A DNA stretch of 64,000 bases, taken from Haladaptatus sp. DYF46 (GTDB lineage: Archaea > Halobacteriota > Halobacteria > Halobacteriales > Haladaptataceae). Numbering within the stretch: position 1 is the stretch's first letter; each line of letters opens with the position of its first letter. The stretch is taken from positions 496,001 through 560,000 of the forward strand of contig NZ_JAJFAY010000001.1 in assembly GCF_021083305.1 (NCBI RefSeq), given 5' to 3'. Of the stretch, positions 15,887-24,282 are shown in pieces. The notes under the pieces are model-generated. The model saw nothing but the letters and a program-made list of their open reading frames with translations, was not told the origin of the DNA and made no database searches. A program made the translations under genes and the position numbers.

Positions 15887-17107
15887 ATGGCATCACTCAT
15901 TCTCGTGGTCGCCGTCGCACTGACGGCGTCGCTGTTCATGTCGTGGACGGTCGGCGCGAACAGCAACTCGGCCCCCGTCGCACCGGCGGTCGGAGCGAAC
16001 GCACTGTCGGTTCTCCGCGCCGCGCTTTTGGTGGGCCTCGTCGCCGGACTCGGTGCCATCGTCCAAGGGGGAAGCATCTCCGAAACCATCGGCAAGGACC
16101 TCGTGACCGGCGTGACGATAACGCCCGTCGCCGCGGCGGCGGCCCTGTTGACGGCCGCGACGCTCATCACCATCGGGAACACGCGCGGCTATCCGATTCC
16201 CTCGGCGTTCGCCGTCACCGGCGCGATGGTCGGCGCTGGAATCTCCCTCGGCGGCGGATTCGCGACGGACGAGTACGTCAGAATCCTCGCCTTCTGGTTC
16301 ACGATTCCGGTCGCGAACGCCATCATCGCTTACAGCGTCGCTCGGACGCTCAGAAGCGAGTCGATGCCGGAATCCATCGGTATTCCCCTGTTGGCCGGGT
16401 TGGTCGGCTACGCCGTCGCCAACATCCAACTGACGGTGACGCCGAAAGCGAACGGCGCGCCGGGGTCCATCGCCCGCGCGCTCTCGACCGATTGGCACCT
16501 GCTTCCGGACCACGTCTTCGGGAGCTACACCCTCGGGATGGTCGTCATCAGCGTCGTGGTCGGATTGCTCTCGGTTCTCGTCACTAGATGGGCGCTCGTG
16601 GACGACGAGGAGAAGGGAATCAACCGATTTCTGGTCGTCCTCGGCCTCATGGTCGTGTTCACGAGCGGCGGGACGCAGGTCGGACTGGCGACCGGACCGC
16701 TCGAATCGATCTTCGAAACCGACCTCCACCTGTCGGCGGTGTACCTCCTCGCGCTCGGCGGCCTCGGAATCCTCGTCGGCGCGTGGACCCGCGCACCGCG
16801 CCTGATTCAGGCCGTCTCGCAGGAGTACGCGTCCCTCGGACCGCGCCGGTCCATCGCCGCGCTCATCCCCGCGTTCCTCATCGCCCAACTCGCCATCGTT
16901 CTCGGAATTCCCATCTCGTTCAACAAGGTGATGATCTCGAGCATCGTCGGTGCCGGGTTGGTGGTCCGTTCCTCGGGGTCCGGCGGCGGCGTTTCGGCGT
17001 CGAAAGCGGGCTACACGCTCGGCGCGTGGGTGTTCTCGATGGTCGGTGCCGGATTCATCAGTTTCGGTCTGTATCGCGTGCTGGCGATGATTCCCGGATT
17101 CACGTAA
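15887..17107 (+). CDS. PiT-family inorganic phosphate transporter
   Basis: The 406-residue integral membrane protein takes up phosphate (probably with Na+ or H+) across the cytoplasmic membrane. About ten hydrophobic segments are visible. The two PiT signature regions are GANSNSAPVAPAVGANALS near the N-terminus and GIPISFNKVMISSIVGAGL near residue 345. The signature GANS...P motif is intact. No phosphate regulator is adjacent; the PhoU-like gene at 30010 is 13 kb away. Confidence 0.93.
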   Translation: MASLILVVAVALTASLFMSWTVGANSNSAPVAPAVGANALSVLRAALLVGLVAGLGAIVQGGSISETIGKDLVTGVTITPVAAAAALLTAATLITIGNTRGYPIPSAFAVTGAMVGAGISLGGGFATDEYVRILAFWFTIPVANAIIAYSVARTLRSESMPESIGIPLLAGLVGYAVANIQLTVTPKANGAPGSIARALSTDWHLLPDHVFGSYTLGMVVISVVVGLLSVLVTRWALVDDEEKGINRFLVVLGLMVVFTSGGTQVGLATGPLESIFETDLHLSAVYLLALGGLGILVGAWTRAPRLIQAVSQEYASLGPRRSIAALIPAFLIAQLAIVLGIPISFNKVMISSIVGAGLVVRSSGSGGGVSASKAGYTLGAWVFSMVGAGFISFGLYRVLAMIPGFT

Positions 17108-17117
17108 CCGGTTTCGA

Positions 17118-17447
17118 TCAAGAGTGCAGTTGGTCGAGTATCTCCGCCTGTGCGGCCCTCGTTTTCATCTCCTCCCACGTCTCGAACGCCGTCGTCTCCG
17201 CGACGTAGCCGTCGAGGCGTTCCTTCGGGAGTTCGTCCATGGAACTCGCCTCGTCGATGTTCCACGGACTCTCCCGGTAGAAGGCGCGAAACGAATCGAA
17301 CTGCGTGTGACCCCGCATGAACTCCTCCGAAAAGAACTCGTCCGAGTCGACCCTCGTTCCTGCCTGTAGTTCGAACACCCGTTCCTGCGCTTTTTCGAGT
17401 CGTCCCCGAAACGGATCCAATTCTGAAACGCGAAGGTCGAAGTCCAT
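17118..17447 (-). CDS. conserved small haloarchaeal protein, unrecognised
   Basis: The 109-residue acidic protein is fully soluble with no obvious motif. Segments such as LDPFRGRLEKAQERVFEL, MRGHTQFDSFRAFYRES and SMDELPKERLDGYV look like a helical domain. It converges with the phosphate transporter and is followed 72 bp upstream by trxB's end on the same strand. Codon use and acidity match its neighbours, so it is a real gene. The start ATG 17447 is preferred over the GTG at 17456. Confidence 0.6.
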   Translation of the reverse strand: MDFDLRVSELDPFRGRLEKAQERVFELQAGTRVDSDEFFSEEFMRGHTQFDSFRAFYRESPWNIDEASSMDELPKERLDGYVAETTAFETWEEMKTRAAQAEILDQLHS

Positions 17448-17518
17448 GCGGGTCACTACTCGCGTCGATACACTAAGCGCTGTGGCTGCACTGCCGCTCG
17501 AAAAACGGAATGCCCTCG

Positions 17519-18847
17519 TCAGTCGTCGGAGGCCGCCGCGCCCTCGTGGACGGCGCTCGCTTCGCCGAGTTCGGCCGTCTCCAGATAGTCGTCCGCGTCG
17601 AGGGCGGCCTTACAACCCATCCCGGCGGCGGTCACGGCCTGCTGGTAGTGGAAATCCACCACGTCGCCCGCACCGAAGATGCCGGGCACGTCCGTCTTCG
17701 TCTGGCCGCCTCCCTTGCCGCCTTCCGTCCGGATGTACCCTTCCTCGTCCAGTTCGACGGCCGTGTCTTCGAGGTAGCCCGTGTTCGGCGTGTGGCCGAT
17801 GGCGAGGAACACCGCACCCACGTCGAAGTGAGACTCCTCGGTTTCGGGATCGTCGAGTTTCTGGGACGGTTTCCCTTTCGGGTTCGACACCAACGTGACG
17901 TGGTCCACGCCCTCCTCCGGCGAACCGCGAATCTCGGTCACCTCGGTGTTTTTCATGATCTCGATGTCGCCGTCATCGACCTTCTCCTGCAGGCGGTCCT
18001 GCCAGTAGTCCTCCGCGCGAAACTCCTCGCGGCGATGGACGAGGTACACCTTCTTCGCGAACTTCGTCAGGAAGGTGGCCTCCTCGAAGGCGGCGTCGCC
18101 GCCGCCGATGACGATCATCTCCTCGTCGCGGAAGAACGCGCCGTCGCAGGTCGCACAGGTCGAGACGCCGTAGCCCATCAGTTCGTCCTCGCCCGGAATC
18201 GACAGCGTTCGAGCGCTCGCGCCGCTGGCCGCGATGAGCGCGTCGGTCGTGTACACGTCGCCGTTCGTGAGTTCGACGCGGAACGGACGCGAGGTGTCGT
18301 CGACGTCCTCGATGATTCCCGTCTTCACCTCGGCACCGAATCGCTCGGCCTGTTCCTGCATGTCGTTGATGAGTTCCGGCCCGCTGATGCCGTCGGGGAA
18401 TCCGGGGTAGTTCTCCACGTCCGTCGTCAGCGTCAACTGTCCGCCGGGTTCGTCGCCCTGAAGGACGAGCGGGTCGTTGTTCGACCGCGCGGAGTAGATG
18501 GCGGCGGTCAGTCCCGCGATTCCGCTCCCCGAGACGATGAGTTTACGATGTTCCACGTCCGTTTCCCCGCCGTCGGCGACGGCCAATCCCAACTTCTCGT
18601 CAAGTTTTCCGTCCCGTTCGAGCGCGCTGGTTTCGTCCCACCCGCCGACGAGTTCGTCGTCGACGAACACTTCCGGTGCCGTCTTGCGCCCGTCGGCGCG
18701 CTCGACCATCTCGTCGAACAGTTCCTCGTCGCCCGTTACGTTGTACGTCTCGTACTCTACTCCCTTCTCGTCGAGGAGGTCTTTTGCCTTCTCGCAATAC
18801 GAACAGTTCTCCTTTGTATACATCTCGACGCGAGGCTCTTCGCTCAT
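17519..18847 (-). CDS. trxB: glutaredoxin-thioredoxin reductase fusion
   Basis: Residues 1-85 form a glutaredoxin fold with the redox pair CSYC (15-18) and the TAPEVFVDDELVGGWDE signature. Residues 100-442 are a thioredoxin reductase-type flavoprotein with the FAD motif GSGIAGLTAA, the active-site CATC, the NAD(P)H motif GGGDAAFEEA and the second FAD motif GIFGAGDV. The fusion would let electrons move from NAD(P)H through FAD to the attached glutaredoxin, so it may replace a separate glutathione-independent shuttle. Haloarchaea use gamma-glutamylcysteine in place of glutathione, and this protein could act there. The fused order is unusual but has been seen in other archaea. Confidence 0.93.
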   Translation of the reverse strand: MSEEPRVEMYTKENCSYCEKAKDLLDEKGVEYETYNVTGDEELFDEMVERADGRKTAPEVFVDDELVGGWDETSALERDGKLDEKLGLAVADGGETDVEHRKLIVSGSGIAGLTAAIYSARSNNDPLVLQGDEPGGQLTLTTDVENYPGFPDGISGPELINDMQEQAERFGAEVKTGIIEDVDDTSRPFRVELTNGDVYTTDALIAASGASARTLSIPGEDELMGYGVSTCATCDGAFFRDEEMIVIGGGDAAFEEATFLTKFAKKVYLVHRREEFRAEDYWQDRLQEKVDDGDIEIMKNTEVTEIRGSPEEGVDHVTLVSNPKGKPSQKLDDPETEESHFDVGAVFLAIGHTPNTGYLEDTAVELDEEGYIRTEGGKGGGQTKTDVPGIFGAGDVVDFHYQQAVTAAGMGCKAALDADDYLETAELGEASAVHEGAAASDD

Positions 18848-18960
18848 GGTGCAATATCACTCGTCGTCGTGTATTTACCTTGCGCTGTCTCCCGTGCTTT
18901 CCGGTTTCGCGGACGGGATGGCTCGAAGCGCTTACCTCCGCTCCGCCACGATTCGACCGT

Positions 18961-19245
18961 ATGCCCGCAGATTTGATCGAGAAGACGAACCGCTACGAAC
19001 GCCTGTTGTCCGAGGCCCTCGACGCCGCCGAAATCGCCGCGCCGACCGACACGCCGATGGGCGAGGCGGCGGTGGACTGTCGGGAGATGGCTCAGTCGTA
19101 CTTGGACGACGGGCGGCACTTCAAGGAGGAGGACGACTTCGTCAACGCGCTCGCCTCGTTTTCCTACGGTCACGCGTGGCTCGACGCCGGGGCGCGCATC
19201 GGCGTGTTCGACGTTCCCCGCGAGGGACATCTGTTCACGGTATAG
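18961..19245 (+). CDS. DUF357 family protein
   Basis: The 94-residue protein is entirely helical, with TNRYERLLSEALDAAEIA at the N-terminus and a conserved C-terminal FSYGHAWLDAGARIGVF. This is the archaeal DUF357 family, which has a four-helix-bundle structure and no assigned function. The start ATG at 18961 lies 113 bp from the divergent trxB start. The upstream frame overlaps trxB antisense and is ignored. Confidence 0.8.
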   Translation: MPADLIEKTNRYERLLSEALDAAEIAAPTDTPMGEAAVDCREMAQSYLDDGRHFKEEDDFVNALASFSYGHAWLDAGARIGVFDVPREGHLFTV

Positions 19246-19306
19246 CCCGTTCGTTGAATCAGTAGGGCGATGCGCTTACGTGGGCGGGGTGTTTCGGTTG
19301 GGGGTG

Positions 19307-19582
19307 ATGGAGGGCGTCCTCTGGTACGTGCTCACCGGCACCCGTGGCGGAGCCAACCGCGTTCGGTTGGTTCGAGCCATCGACGAGCGACCACGGAACG
19401 CCAACCAACTCGCCGAGGAGTTGGACCTCGATTACAAGACGGTTCGGCATCACCTCGACGTTCTCATGGACAACGGTATCGTCGAAAACAGCGGCGACGA
19501 TTACGGTGCGGTGTACTTGTTGACCGACCGAACGCGGCGACACTGGGAAACGGTCGAAGAAATCATCGAACAGGTGGAATGA
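19307..19582 (+). CDS. ArsR-type winged-helix protein (sister of the gene at 20091)
   Basis: The 91-residue protein begins MEGVLWYVLTGTRGGANR and has the winged-helix core NQLAEELDLDYKTVRHHLDVL. The start at 19307 is chosen because the paralogue at 20091 begins in the same way (LWYVLSGSRGGARR). It would be a dimeric DNA-binding regulator. The gene is followed 59 bp later by a small membrane protein gene. Confidence 0.8.
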   Translation: MEGVLWYVLTGTRGGANRVRLVRAIDERPRNANQLAEELDLDYKTVRHHLDVLMDNGIVENSGDDYGAVYLLTDRTRRHWETVEEIIEQVE

Positions 19583-19640
19583 GTATGGCCGAATCTGGGA
19601 AAGCATATATGCGAGAGCGATTACAAAGGAGGTACGACGG

Positions 19641-19946
19641 ATGGGAATCTGGATAGACGTCGCGCGGGTTTCCACGGCGCTCAACGTGGTGTTACTCCTC
19701 GGCTTGAGCTACGTCTGGCTCGACAACTACCGCCAGTTCCAGTCCAAGCACACGCTCGGTCTGTCGGTGTTCTCCGTCCTGCTGCTCGCACAGAACGCGC
19801 TGGCGTTCTACGTCTACTCGTGGGACAACGTGCTGTCCGTTTGGTTCGCAACCAAGGTTCCCGCCCCCGCGTGGAAAGCGATGCTCGCGCTTCACGTCCT
19901 CGAACTCCTCGCGCTGGTGTTTCTCACGTGGGTGACGTGGGACTGA
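19641..19946 (+). CDS. small three-helix membrane protein
   Basis: The 101-residue protein has three hydrophobic stretches (about 9-27, 39-58 and 78-100) separated by short polar loops. An AWKAMLALHVLELLALV segment ends the protein. It lies between the two sister winged-helix genes. Such small membrane proteins near ArsR-type regulators may act as partners or sensors, but no family or function is recognised. Confidence 0.7.
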   Translation: MGIWIDVARVSTALNVVLLLGLSYVWLDNYRQFQSKHTLGLSVFSVLLLAQNALAFYVYSWDNVLSVWFATKVPAPAWKAMLALHVLELLALVFLTWVTWD

Positions 19947-20090
19947 TTTTCCCGATTTCGACCGTTTCCTCTCGGACGAACTGACCGTTTATCCGCGTTT
20001 AGCCACTCCATAGCAAGGGTCGTGGCGTCCGTATCGAACGTCCGTGACAGCTCGAACGCGTCAGTCCCCACGTGAAGCGGAGTATTCGCA

Positions 20091-20372
20091 ATGACCGAGA
20101 GCGGAAAGCTGTGGTACGTCCTCTCGGGCAGTCGCGGTGGCGCTCGACGGGCGTCCCTGCTGGCGGAACTCGCCGAGGAACCGCGCAACCCGAACCAGTT
20201 GGCGACCGACCTCGGAATCGACTACAGCACCGTCAGACACCACCTCGACGTCCTCGTCAAACACGAACTGATCGAAATCGAGACGGAGGAGTACGGGTCG
20301 AGGTACGCCCCGTCAGCGGAGACGGAACGGAACTGGGAGGAAGTGGAGCGGATCATTCGAACGGTGTCGTGA
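20091..20372 (+). CDS. ArsR-type winged-helix protein (sister of the gene at 19307)
   Basis: The 93-residue protein starts with LWYVLSGSRGGARRASLL and has the DNA-binding core NQLATDLGIDYSTVRHHLDVL. It matches the protein at 19307 over nearly the whole length and ends with a similar amphipathic helix (NWEEVERIIRTVS). It probably arose by duplication of that gene. Its nearest downstream gene, on the same strand, is the ferritin-like gene 166 bp on. Confidence 0.8.
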   Translation: MTESGKLWYVLSGSRGGARRASLLAELAEEPRNPNQLATDLGIDYSTVRHHLDVLVKHELIEIETEEYGSRYAPSAETERNWEEVERIIRTVS

Positions 20373-20538
20373 CGAGGGTGAGTCCATCGAGCACGAAATC
20401 GCTCGCCGGCCAATACGCGTATCCACGGGGAACGGGGCTCGAAAACGGATTTCAGATGAATTTGGGTGACAGTCCGGAAAATTTTCTTTAAATGCTCTCC
20501 CCTCGGTGAAAGCGTGCGTCGAAGCGCACGTTCCAACC

Positions 20539-21267
20539 ATGCCAGATGATAGCCAAGACGCGGTCGGAAACATCGGTGAAACGGCGCGGGAACAACTCAC
20601 GTCACGACGTGGGTTCCTCGCGGGGTCGGCGGCCGTCGGGGCGGTGGGGCTGACCGGGGCAGGTATCAGCGTCGTCGGCGCGGAAGACGGTGACAGCGAC
20701 AAAGGAGATGATGATTCCATGAGCAACGGAGATGGCACGAAAGACGAGACGACCGACGTAGACATCCTGAACTACGCGCTCACCCTCGAACACCTCGAAG
20801 CGACGTTTTACGCGAAGGGGTTGGAGGACTTCTCGGACGAGGACTTCGTGAACGCGGACCTCGGCTGCGGCGTCTGTGACGACATCCGTATGAAGATTCC
20901 CGACCAGGTGAAGGTCGTCGGCGAACACGAAGCGGCACACGTCGACCAACTCACGAAGGTCATCGAGCAACTCGGCGGCGACCCCGTCGAAGCGGCCGAA
21001 TACGACTTCGGCTACGAGACGCCCGCCGAGTTCCTCGGCATCGCGAAGGCGCTCGAAAACACGGGCGTCGCCGCCTACGCGGGTGCGGCCCCGTCCATTC
21101 GGAACGGCGACCTCCTGTCGGCGGCGCTCTCGATTCACAGCGTCGAAGCGCGCCACGCGGCGTCGTTCAACGCGCTCAACGGCGTTTCGCCGTACCCGAA
21201 CGCCTTCGACGAGGCGAAGTCGATGGAGGAAGTGAAGGAGATCGCCGGTCAGTTCATCGTTCAGTAA
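20539..21267 (+). CDS. Tat-exported ferritin-like domain protein
   Basis: The N-terminus has a twin-arginine signal (SRRGFLAGSAAVGAVGL, about residues 21-37), so the folded protein is exported by the Tat pathway, as is common in haloarchaea. An acidic linker follows, then a four-helix ferritin-like domain from about residue 80. Glu/His pairs that could bind a di-iron site lie in LEHLEATFYA, GEHEAAHVDQ and SVEARHAAS. It may store or oxidise iron, or defend against peroxide at the cell surface. The 242-residue length is normal. The ATG at 20539 is preferred to the upstream start at 20506. Confidence 0.88.
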   Translation: MPDDSQDAVGNIGETAREQLTSRRGFLAGSAAVGAVGLTGAGISVVGAEDGDSDKGDDDSMSNGDGTKDETTDVDILNYALTLEHLEATFYAKGLEDFSDEDFVNADLGCGVCDDIRMKIPDQVKVVGEHEAAHVDQLTKVIEQLGGDPVEAAEYDFGYETPAEFLGIAKALENTGVAAYAGAAPSIRNGDLLSAALSIHSVEARHAASFNALNGVSPYPNAFDEAKSMEEVKEIAGQFIVQ

Positions 21268-21294
21268 CCGACACGAATCATTCGGTTTTCCCCT

Positions 21295-21429
21295 CTATTT
21301 TTCGGCGAGCGTCACGACCGAGACGTAGAGTGCAGTCACCAGCACGAGCAGTATCGACCCCCAGACGAGGACGGCGAACGCCGTCGATTCGACGGTCAAC
21401 GGGACGACGGGGGGTGTCGCGGGCGTCAT
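21295..21429 (-). CDS. 44-residue single-helix membrane protein
   Basis: The short frame encodes MTPATPPVVPLTVEST followed by one strong transmembrane helix (residues 18-41) and LAEK. It overlaps the stop of the upstream gene as ATGA, which supports translational coupling and a real gene. It may be a small subunit of a membrane complex with the protein encoded before it. No family is recognised. Confidence 0.6.
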   Translation of the reverse strand: MTPATPPVVPLTVESTAFAVLVWGSILLVLVTALYVSVVTLAEK

Positions 21430-21695
21430 CGTCGCTCACCGCCGTCACTCACGCGGTCGTCCAGTCGGCTGATACGCGTCGAGAGGTCGCGTAAATCGTA
21501 CGACTCGTCGGAGAGTTCGGCGGCGCAGAGCGCCACGCCCGTCGAGACGAGCGCCGCGGTGCCGAAGGCGGCGAGGAACGACGGCTCGGGGAGGAACCCG
21601 AGCCGAAGGAGTCCGCGAATCGTCGGCATGAACGCCGCGCCGAGCGTCAGACCGGAGAGGCTCGCCGCGAGCGCTTGCGTCGTGGAAACCGTCAT
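21426..21695 (-). CDS. small membrane protein, two helices
   Basis: The 89-residue protein has two hydrophobic segments (about residues 7-27 and 38-60) and a charged C-terminal helix (LRDLSTRISRLDDRVSDGG) that looks like a short coiled coil. It is coupled by ATGA to the 44-residue membrane protein. The permease gene at 21774-22976 lies upstream on the same strand, so all three may form one transcript. Confidence 0.65.
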   Translation of the reverse strand: MTVSTTQALAASLSGLTLGAAFMPTIRGLLRLGFLPEPSFLAAFGTAALVSTGVALCAAELSDESYDLRDLSTRISRLDDRVSDGGERR

Positions 21696-21773
21696 CTCTG
21701 CCTCCGATTCGAACCCATTCTATTACCTAGTGGTACCACAAACTCATAAAAAGATTCTGAATCGCCGAGCGCT

Positions 21774-22976
21774 TCACCCGAGGACGCCGAACCCGGTCAT
21801 CGGTCCGAAGAGGACGTGGAGCAGGACGCCGACGATGAGTGCGGGTACCGTCGTGTAGATGGACGCGACGATTGCGGCTTTCTTGTCGATGGCGATGAGG
21901 GGAAAGAGCGCGTCGCCGTCCTGACTGATGGCGTTCGCGGTGAGCGCGGAGAACGGAATAGCACCCTCGGCGTACACGCTGGCAAGCACGATTTGCGGAC
22001 CACAACCGGGAATCAGTCCGACGACGGCCCCTGCAATCGGTGCGAGGAGGCCCGCCGCCGTGGCGAGCGCACCGACGTCGATGCCGAAGACGAGGATACC
22101 GTACTCGTAGAGGAGGTACGCGGCGAGCACCCAGACGGTGACGAAACTGGTCTCCATCGCGGCGTGCGTGAGCGTCGCGTAGCCGTCGGCGAACGATTCG
22201 GGGGCGCGTCCGACGTGTCCGTCGCCGAGGTAGTGTCGCCCGACGAAGTAGAGGTAGAACGAGAGTATCGTTCCCGTCACGCCGACGACGGTGAACGCCC
22301 CGGCGAAGGTGGGACTCAGCGCGAGCGGGACGTCCGGTGCACTCGCGAGGAGGTACATGACTCCCAAGACGAGCGCGGCGGCTGCGGAAACCCACCACAC
22401 GGCGTGGACCGCGTGACTCAGCGGCGTCAAAACGGACGAGGTTCGTGCGGTTCCGGTTTCACACCCGGCCTCGTAATCGTGTGACGGGTTGCCGCCTGGG
22501 TTTCCCGGGCCGTCCGCGGCGAACCCGCCGTCGGTCGCGGTTCGTCCGAAGGACGCAACGGCACGGTCGATTCGGCCCACACCCATTCCGAAGCGGTCGA
22601 TGGCGTAGCCGGATAGGATAGCCGTGACGAACGCGACGGCGTAGGCGTACAGCCCCGCTTTCGGGGCGAGGGCGAGGATGACGAACGCCGAATCACCGGC
22701 GGTTGCGATGAGCGTCGCGACGACGGTGCCGAAGCTGACCGTGCCGCGGACGTACAACGGCATCATCACGATCGCACCGCCACAGCCCGGAGTGAGTCCC
22801 ATGAGCGCGCCGAACAGCGGTTGGAGACGCTCGTTTTCGGAGAGCCGTTCGACGAGCGCGCCGTTCGTTCGGTACTGGACGAGGCTGAAGAGGAGAACCG
22901 TAACCGCGACGAACGCGCTCACTTGCACGTAGCCGTCCCGCACGGATGCGAGGAGTATCTCTATTATCTCGTTCAT
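21774..22976 (-). CDS. putative manganese transporter / ArsP_2-type permease
   Basis: The 400-residue permease has two halves, each with the conserved GLTPGCGGAIVMMPLY or GLIPGCGPQIVLASVYA signature. The halves are separated by a polar loop (about residues 140-180). This matches the family annotated as putative manganese transporter (ArsP_2, formerly DUF2899), which has about ten membrane helices. The repeated P-G-C-G motif may bind the metal. The proximity of a metal-regulator-like operator just upstream of the start supports a role in metal homeostasis. The direction of transport, and the metal itself, is not certain. Confidence 0.85.
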   Translation of the reverse strand: MNEIIEILLASVRDGYVQVSAFVAVTVLLFSLVQYRTNGALVERLSENERLQPLFGALMGLTPGCGGAIVMMPLYVRGTVSFGTVVATLIATAGDSAFVILALAPKAGLYAYAVAFVTAILSGYAIDRFGMGVGRIDRAVASFGRTATDGGFAADGPGNPGGNPSHDYEAGCETGTARTSSVLTPLSHAVHAVWWVSAAAALVLGVMYLLASAPDVPLALSPTFAGAFTVVGVTGTILSFYLYFVGRHYLGDGHVGRAPESFADGYATLTHAAMETSFVTVWVLAAYLLYEYGILVFGIDVGALATAAGLLAPIAGAVVGLIPGCGPQIVLASVYAEGAIPFSALTANAISQDGDALFPLIAIDKKAAIVASIYTTVPALIVGVLLHVLFGPMTGFGVLG

Positions 22977-23011
22977 GGTTACTACGCTTTCACGACCGTA
23001 AATACAGACGT

Positions 23012-23044
23012 TTTAGACATCTCTAAATCAGAGTTTAGTCTATA
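23012..23044 (-). promoter_or_regulatory. metal-regulator-like operator upstream of the permease
   Basis: The site has outer half-sites TTTAGAC (23012-23018) and GTCTATA (23038-23044), one mismatch from perfect symmetry, and an inner CTAAA/TTTAG pair. The TTTAGAC-type halves recall DtxR/SirR/MntR operators. It lies 36-68 bp before the permease start. Confidence 0.5.
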
Positions 23045-23121
23045 ACCCCATATATCTTTGCTCTAGCTAATTGTTGGGGGTTGGGACGGTCACGCGTGGT
23101 ACACGATAGCAATAGCCGTAA

Positions 23122-23129
23122 TTTTTATG
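23122..23129 (+). promoter_or_regulatory. TATA-like box of the cold-shock gene
   Basis: TTTTTATG ends 28 bp before the ATG at 23157, close to the spacing of leaderless haloarchaeal transcripts. Confidence 0.45.
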
Positions 23130-23156
23130 CCCGTCACCCCGTTCTGTCTACCTGCA

Positions 23157-23351
23157 ATGGCGAAAGGTACGGTAACCTTCTTTAACGACACCGGCGGCTA
23201 CGGTTTCATCGAAACTGACGACGCGGACGACGACGTGTTCTTCCACATGGAAGATGTCGGCGGCCCGGACTTAGAGGAGGGACAGGAAGTCGAATTCGAC
23301 ATCGAACAGGCGGACAAAGGACCACGAGCGACGAATCTCGAACGGCTCTGA
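23157..23351 (+). CDS. cspA: cold-shock domain protein CspA
   Basis: The 64-residue protein is a single cold-shock OB fold with RNP1-like GGYGFIETDD and RNP2-like DVFFHMEDV. It binds single-stranded RNA or DNA as an RNA chaperone. Its length is normal for the family and the surface is very acidic, as expected in a high-salt cytoplasm. The ATG at 23157 is used because the protein begins MAKGTVTFFN, the usual family start. A TATA-like box lies just upstream. Confidence 0.95.
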   Translation: MAKGTVTFFNDTGGYGFIETDDADDDVFFHMEDVGGPDLEEGQEVEFDIEQADKGPRATNLERL

Positions 23352-23442
23352 ACGGGTTTCGCTCGACGAACCACGCATAGCGGAAGCTCTATTCACAGGG
23401 GGACCAACAAGATTTTTCTCCTATCCGACCGATATAGGGGGT

Positions 23443-23622
23443 ATGGTGGAAACCTATGTTCGGTTGCTCTGTCCAGAATGCGGAAAACACTGGGAATCCA
23501 GCCCTGACGAGTTGCCGGAACCTCGGCGACAGTTCCACTGCCCGAACTGTCATGCGACCCGACGAACATCGGAGTTCACCCGGACCGAGCGCGACCTCCA
23601 GACGCTCAAACAACTCCAGTAA
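23443..23622 (+). CDS. small zinc-finger protein (DUF7836-like)
   Basis: This 59-residue protein has two zinc knuckles, CPECGKHW (about residues 10-17) and CPNCHATRR (33-41), forming a probable four-Cys zinc ribbon. The ends are charged helices (TERDLQTLKQLQ). I recall similar haloarchaeal proteins under DUF7836. It is too short for many gene finders. An in-frame stop and a clear ATG, together with haloarchaeal codon use, support it. It may bind RNA or DNA or another protein. Confidence 0.75.
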   Translation: MVETYVRLLCPECGKHWESSPDELPEPRRQFHCPNCHATRRTSEFTRTERDLQTLKQLQ

Positions 23623-23804
23623 GCTTCGATTATACTCGGTCAAAGGCCGGTTTCGAACGACAAGCCGCTTTTACTCAGCTTCCCGCTTTCCCCGTAGTCG
23701 AGGATACGCCGTTCGGGGAGTGGACGGTGCCGGAGTCATTTTCGATACCGTTCGGAAACCACCGAATCACTGACTATACGCCGTGCTAACGGGACTCAAG
23801 ATAA

Positions 23805-23812
23805 TAATATAA
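23805..23812 (+). promoter_or_regulatory. TATA box of the UPF0058 gene
   Basis: TAATATAA ends 28 bp before ATG 23840, a spacing typical of leaderless transcripts. Confidence 0.5.
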
Positions 23813-23839
23813 CCCTGCAACCGTTACGTTCGTGTGCTT

Positions 23840-24076
23840 ATGAAGAAGCAGGAGCTCATCCACCTTCACGGCCTGCTTGCGGAAGTTGGCAATCATTTCG
23901 AAGTACAGGACGGAAAACAGATTTCGCTGGACGATTACGACTCTCTCGGTGTACGACCGACGTCCATTCATAAATCAAAAACAGACCACAAAGCGGCTGT
24001 TTTTGCGCTGTCCGAGGCTATCACGTCCGGCATGCGTGCGACCGAACGCGAAGCGGTCGCACCCCAAGCAGACTAA
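23840..24076 (+). CDS. UPF0058 family protein
   Basis: The 78-residue protein begins MKKQELIHLHGLLAEVGNHF and continues with a conserved YDSLGVRPTSIHKSKTDHK and FALSEAITSGM. This is the UPF0058 (DUF) family of archaea. It is soluble and helical, with many His and Lys. Its function is unknown. The ATG at 23840 fits the family start better than the in-frame codon 6 bp before it. Confidence 0.85.
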   Translation: MKKQELIHLHGLLAEVGNHFEVQDGKQISLDDYDSLGVRPTSIHKSKTDHKAAVFALSEAITSGMRATEREAVAPQAD

Positions 24077-24179
24077 GCGACGAAGTGCCGGTTCTCGACG
24101 ATAATTGAACTTCTAGTGGCGACGCTTTCTTCCCTTCCGACGTTCCGGACGAAAAGTGAAAAATTCCCAACTGTGTGGG

Positions 24180-24215
24180 GTTATCAAACATGATAACAGT
24201 CTGTGGGTTATAATA
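24180..24215 (+). promoter_or_regulatory. archaellin promoter with operator-like palindrome
   Basis: A 7-bp inverted repeat GTTATCA-AACA-TGATAAC (24180-24197) lies directly upstream of the TATA box TTATAATA (24208-24215). The region has a direct repeat of TGTGGG(G)TTAT. The archaellin ATG is about 68 bp downstream, so a 5' UTR of around 40 nt is likely. Confidence 0.6.
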
Positions 24216-24282
24216 GCTTCCTGGCCGTACTCGTCCAGTAGTGGACTGACAAATATCAAACAAAAACCGAAAGACAACAAAC

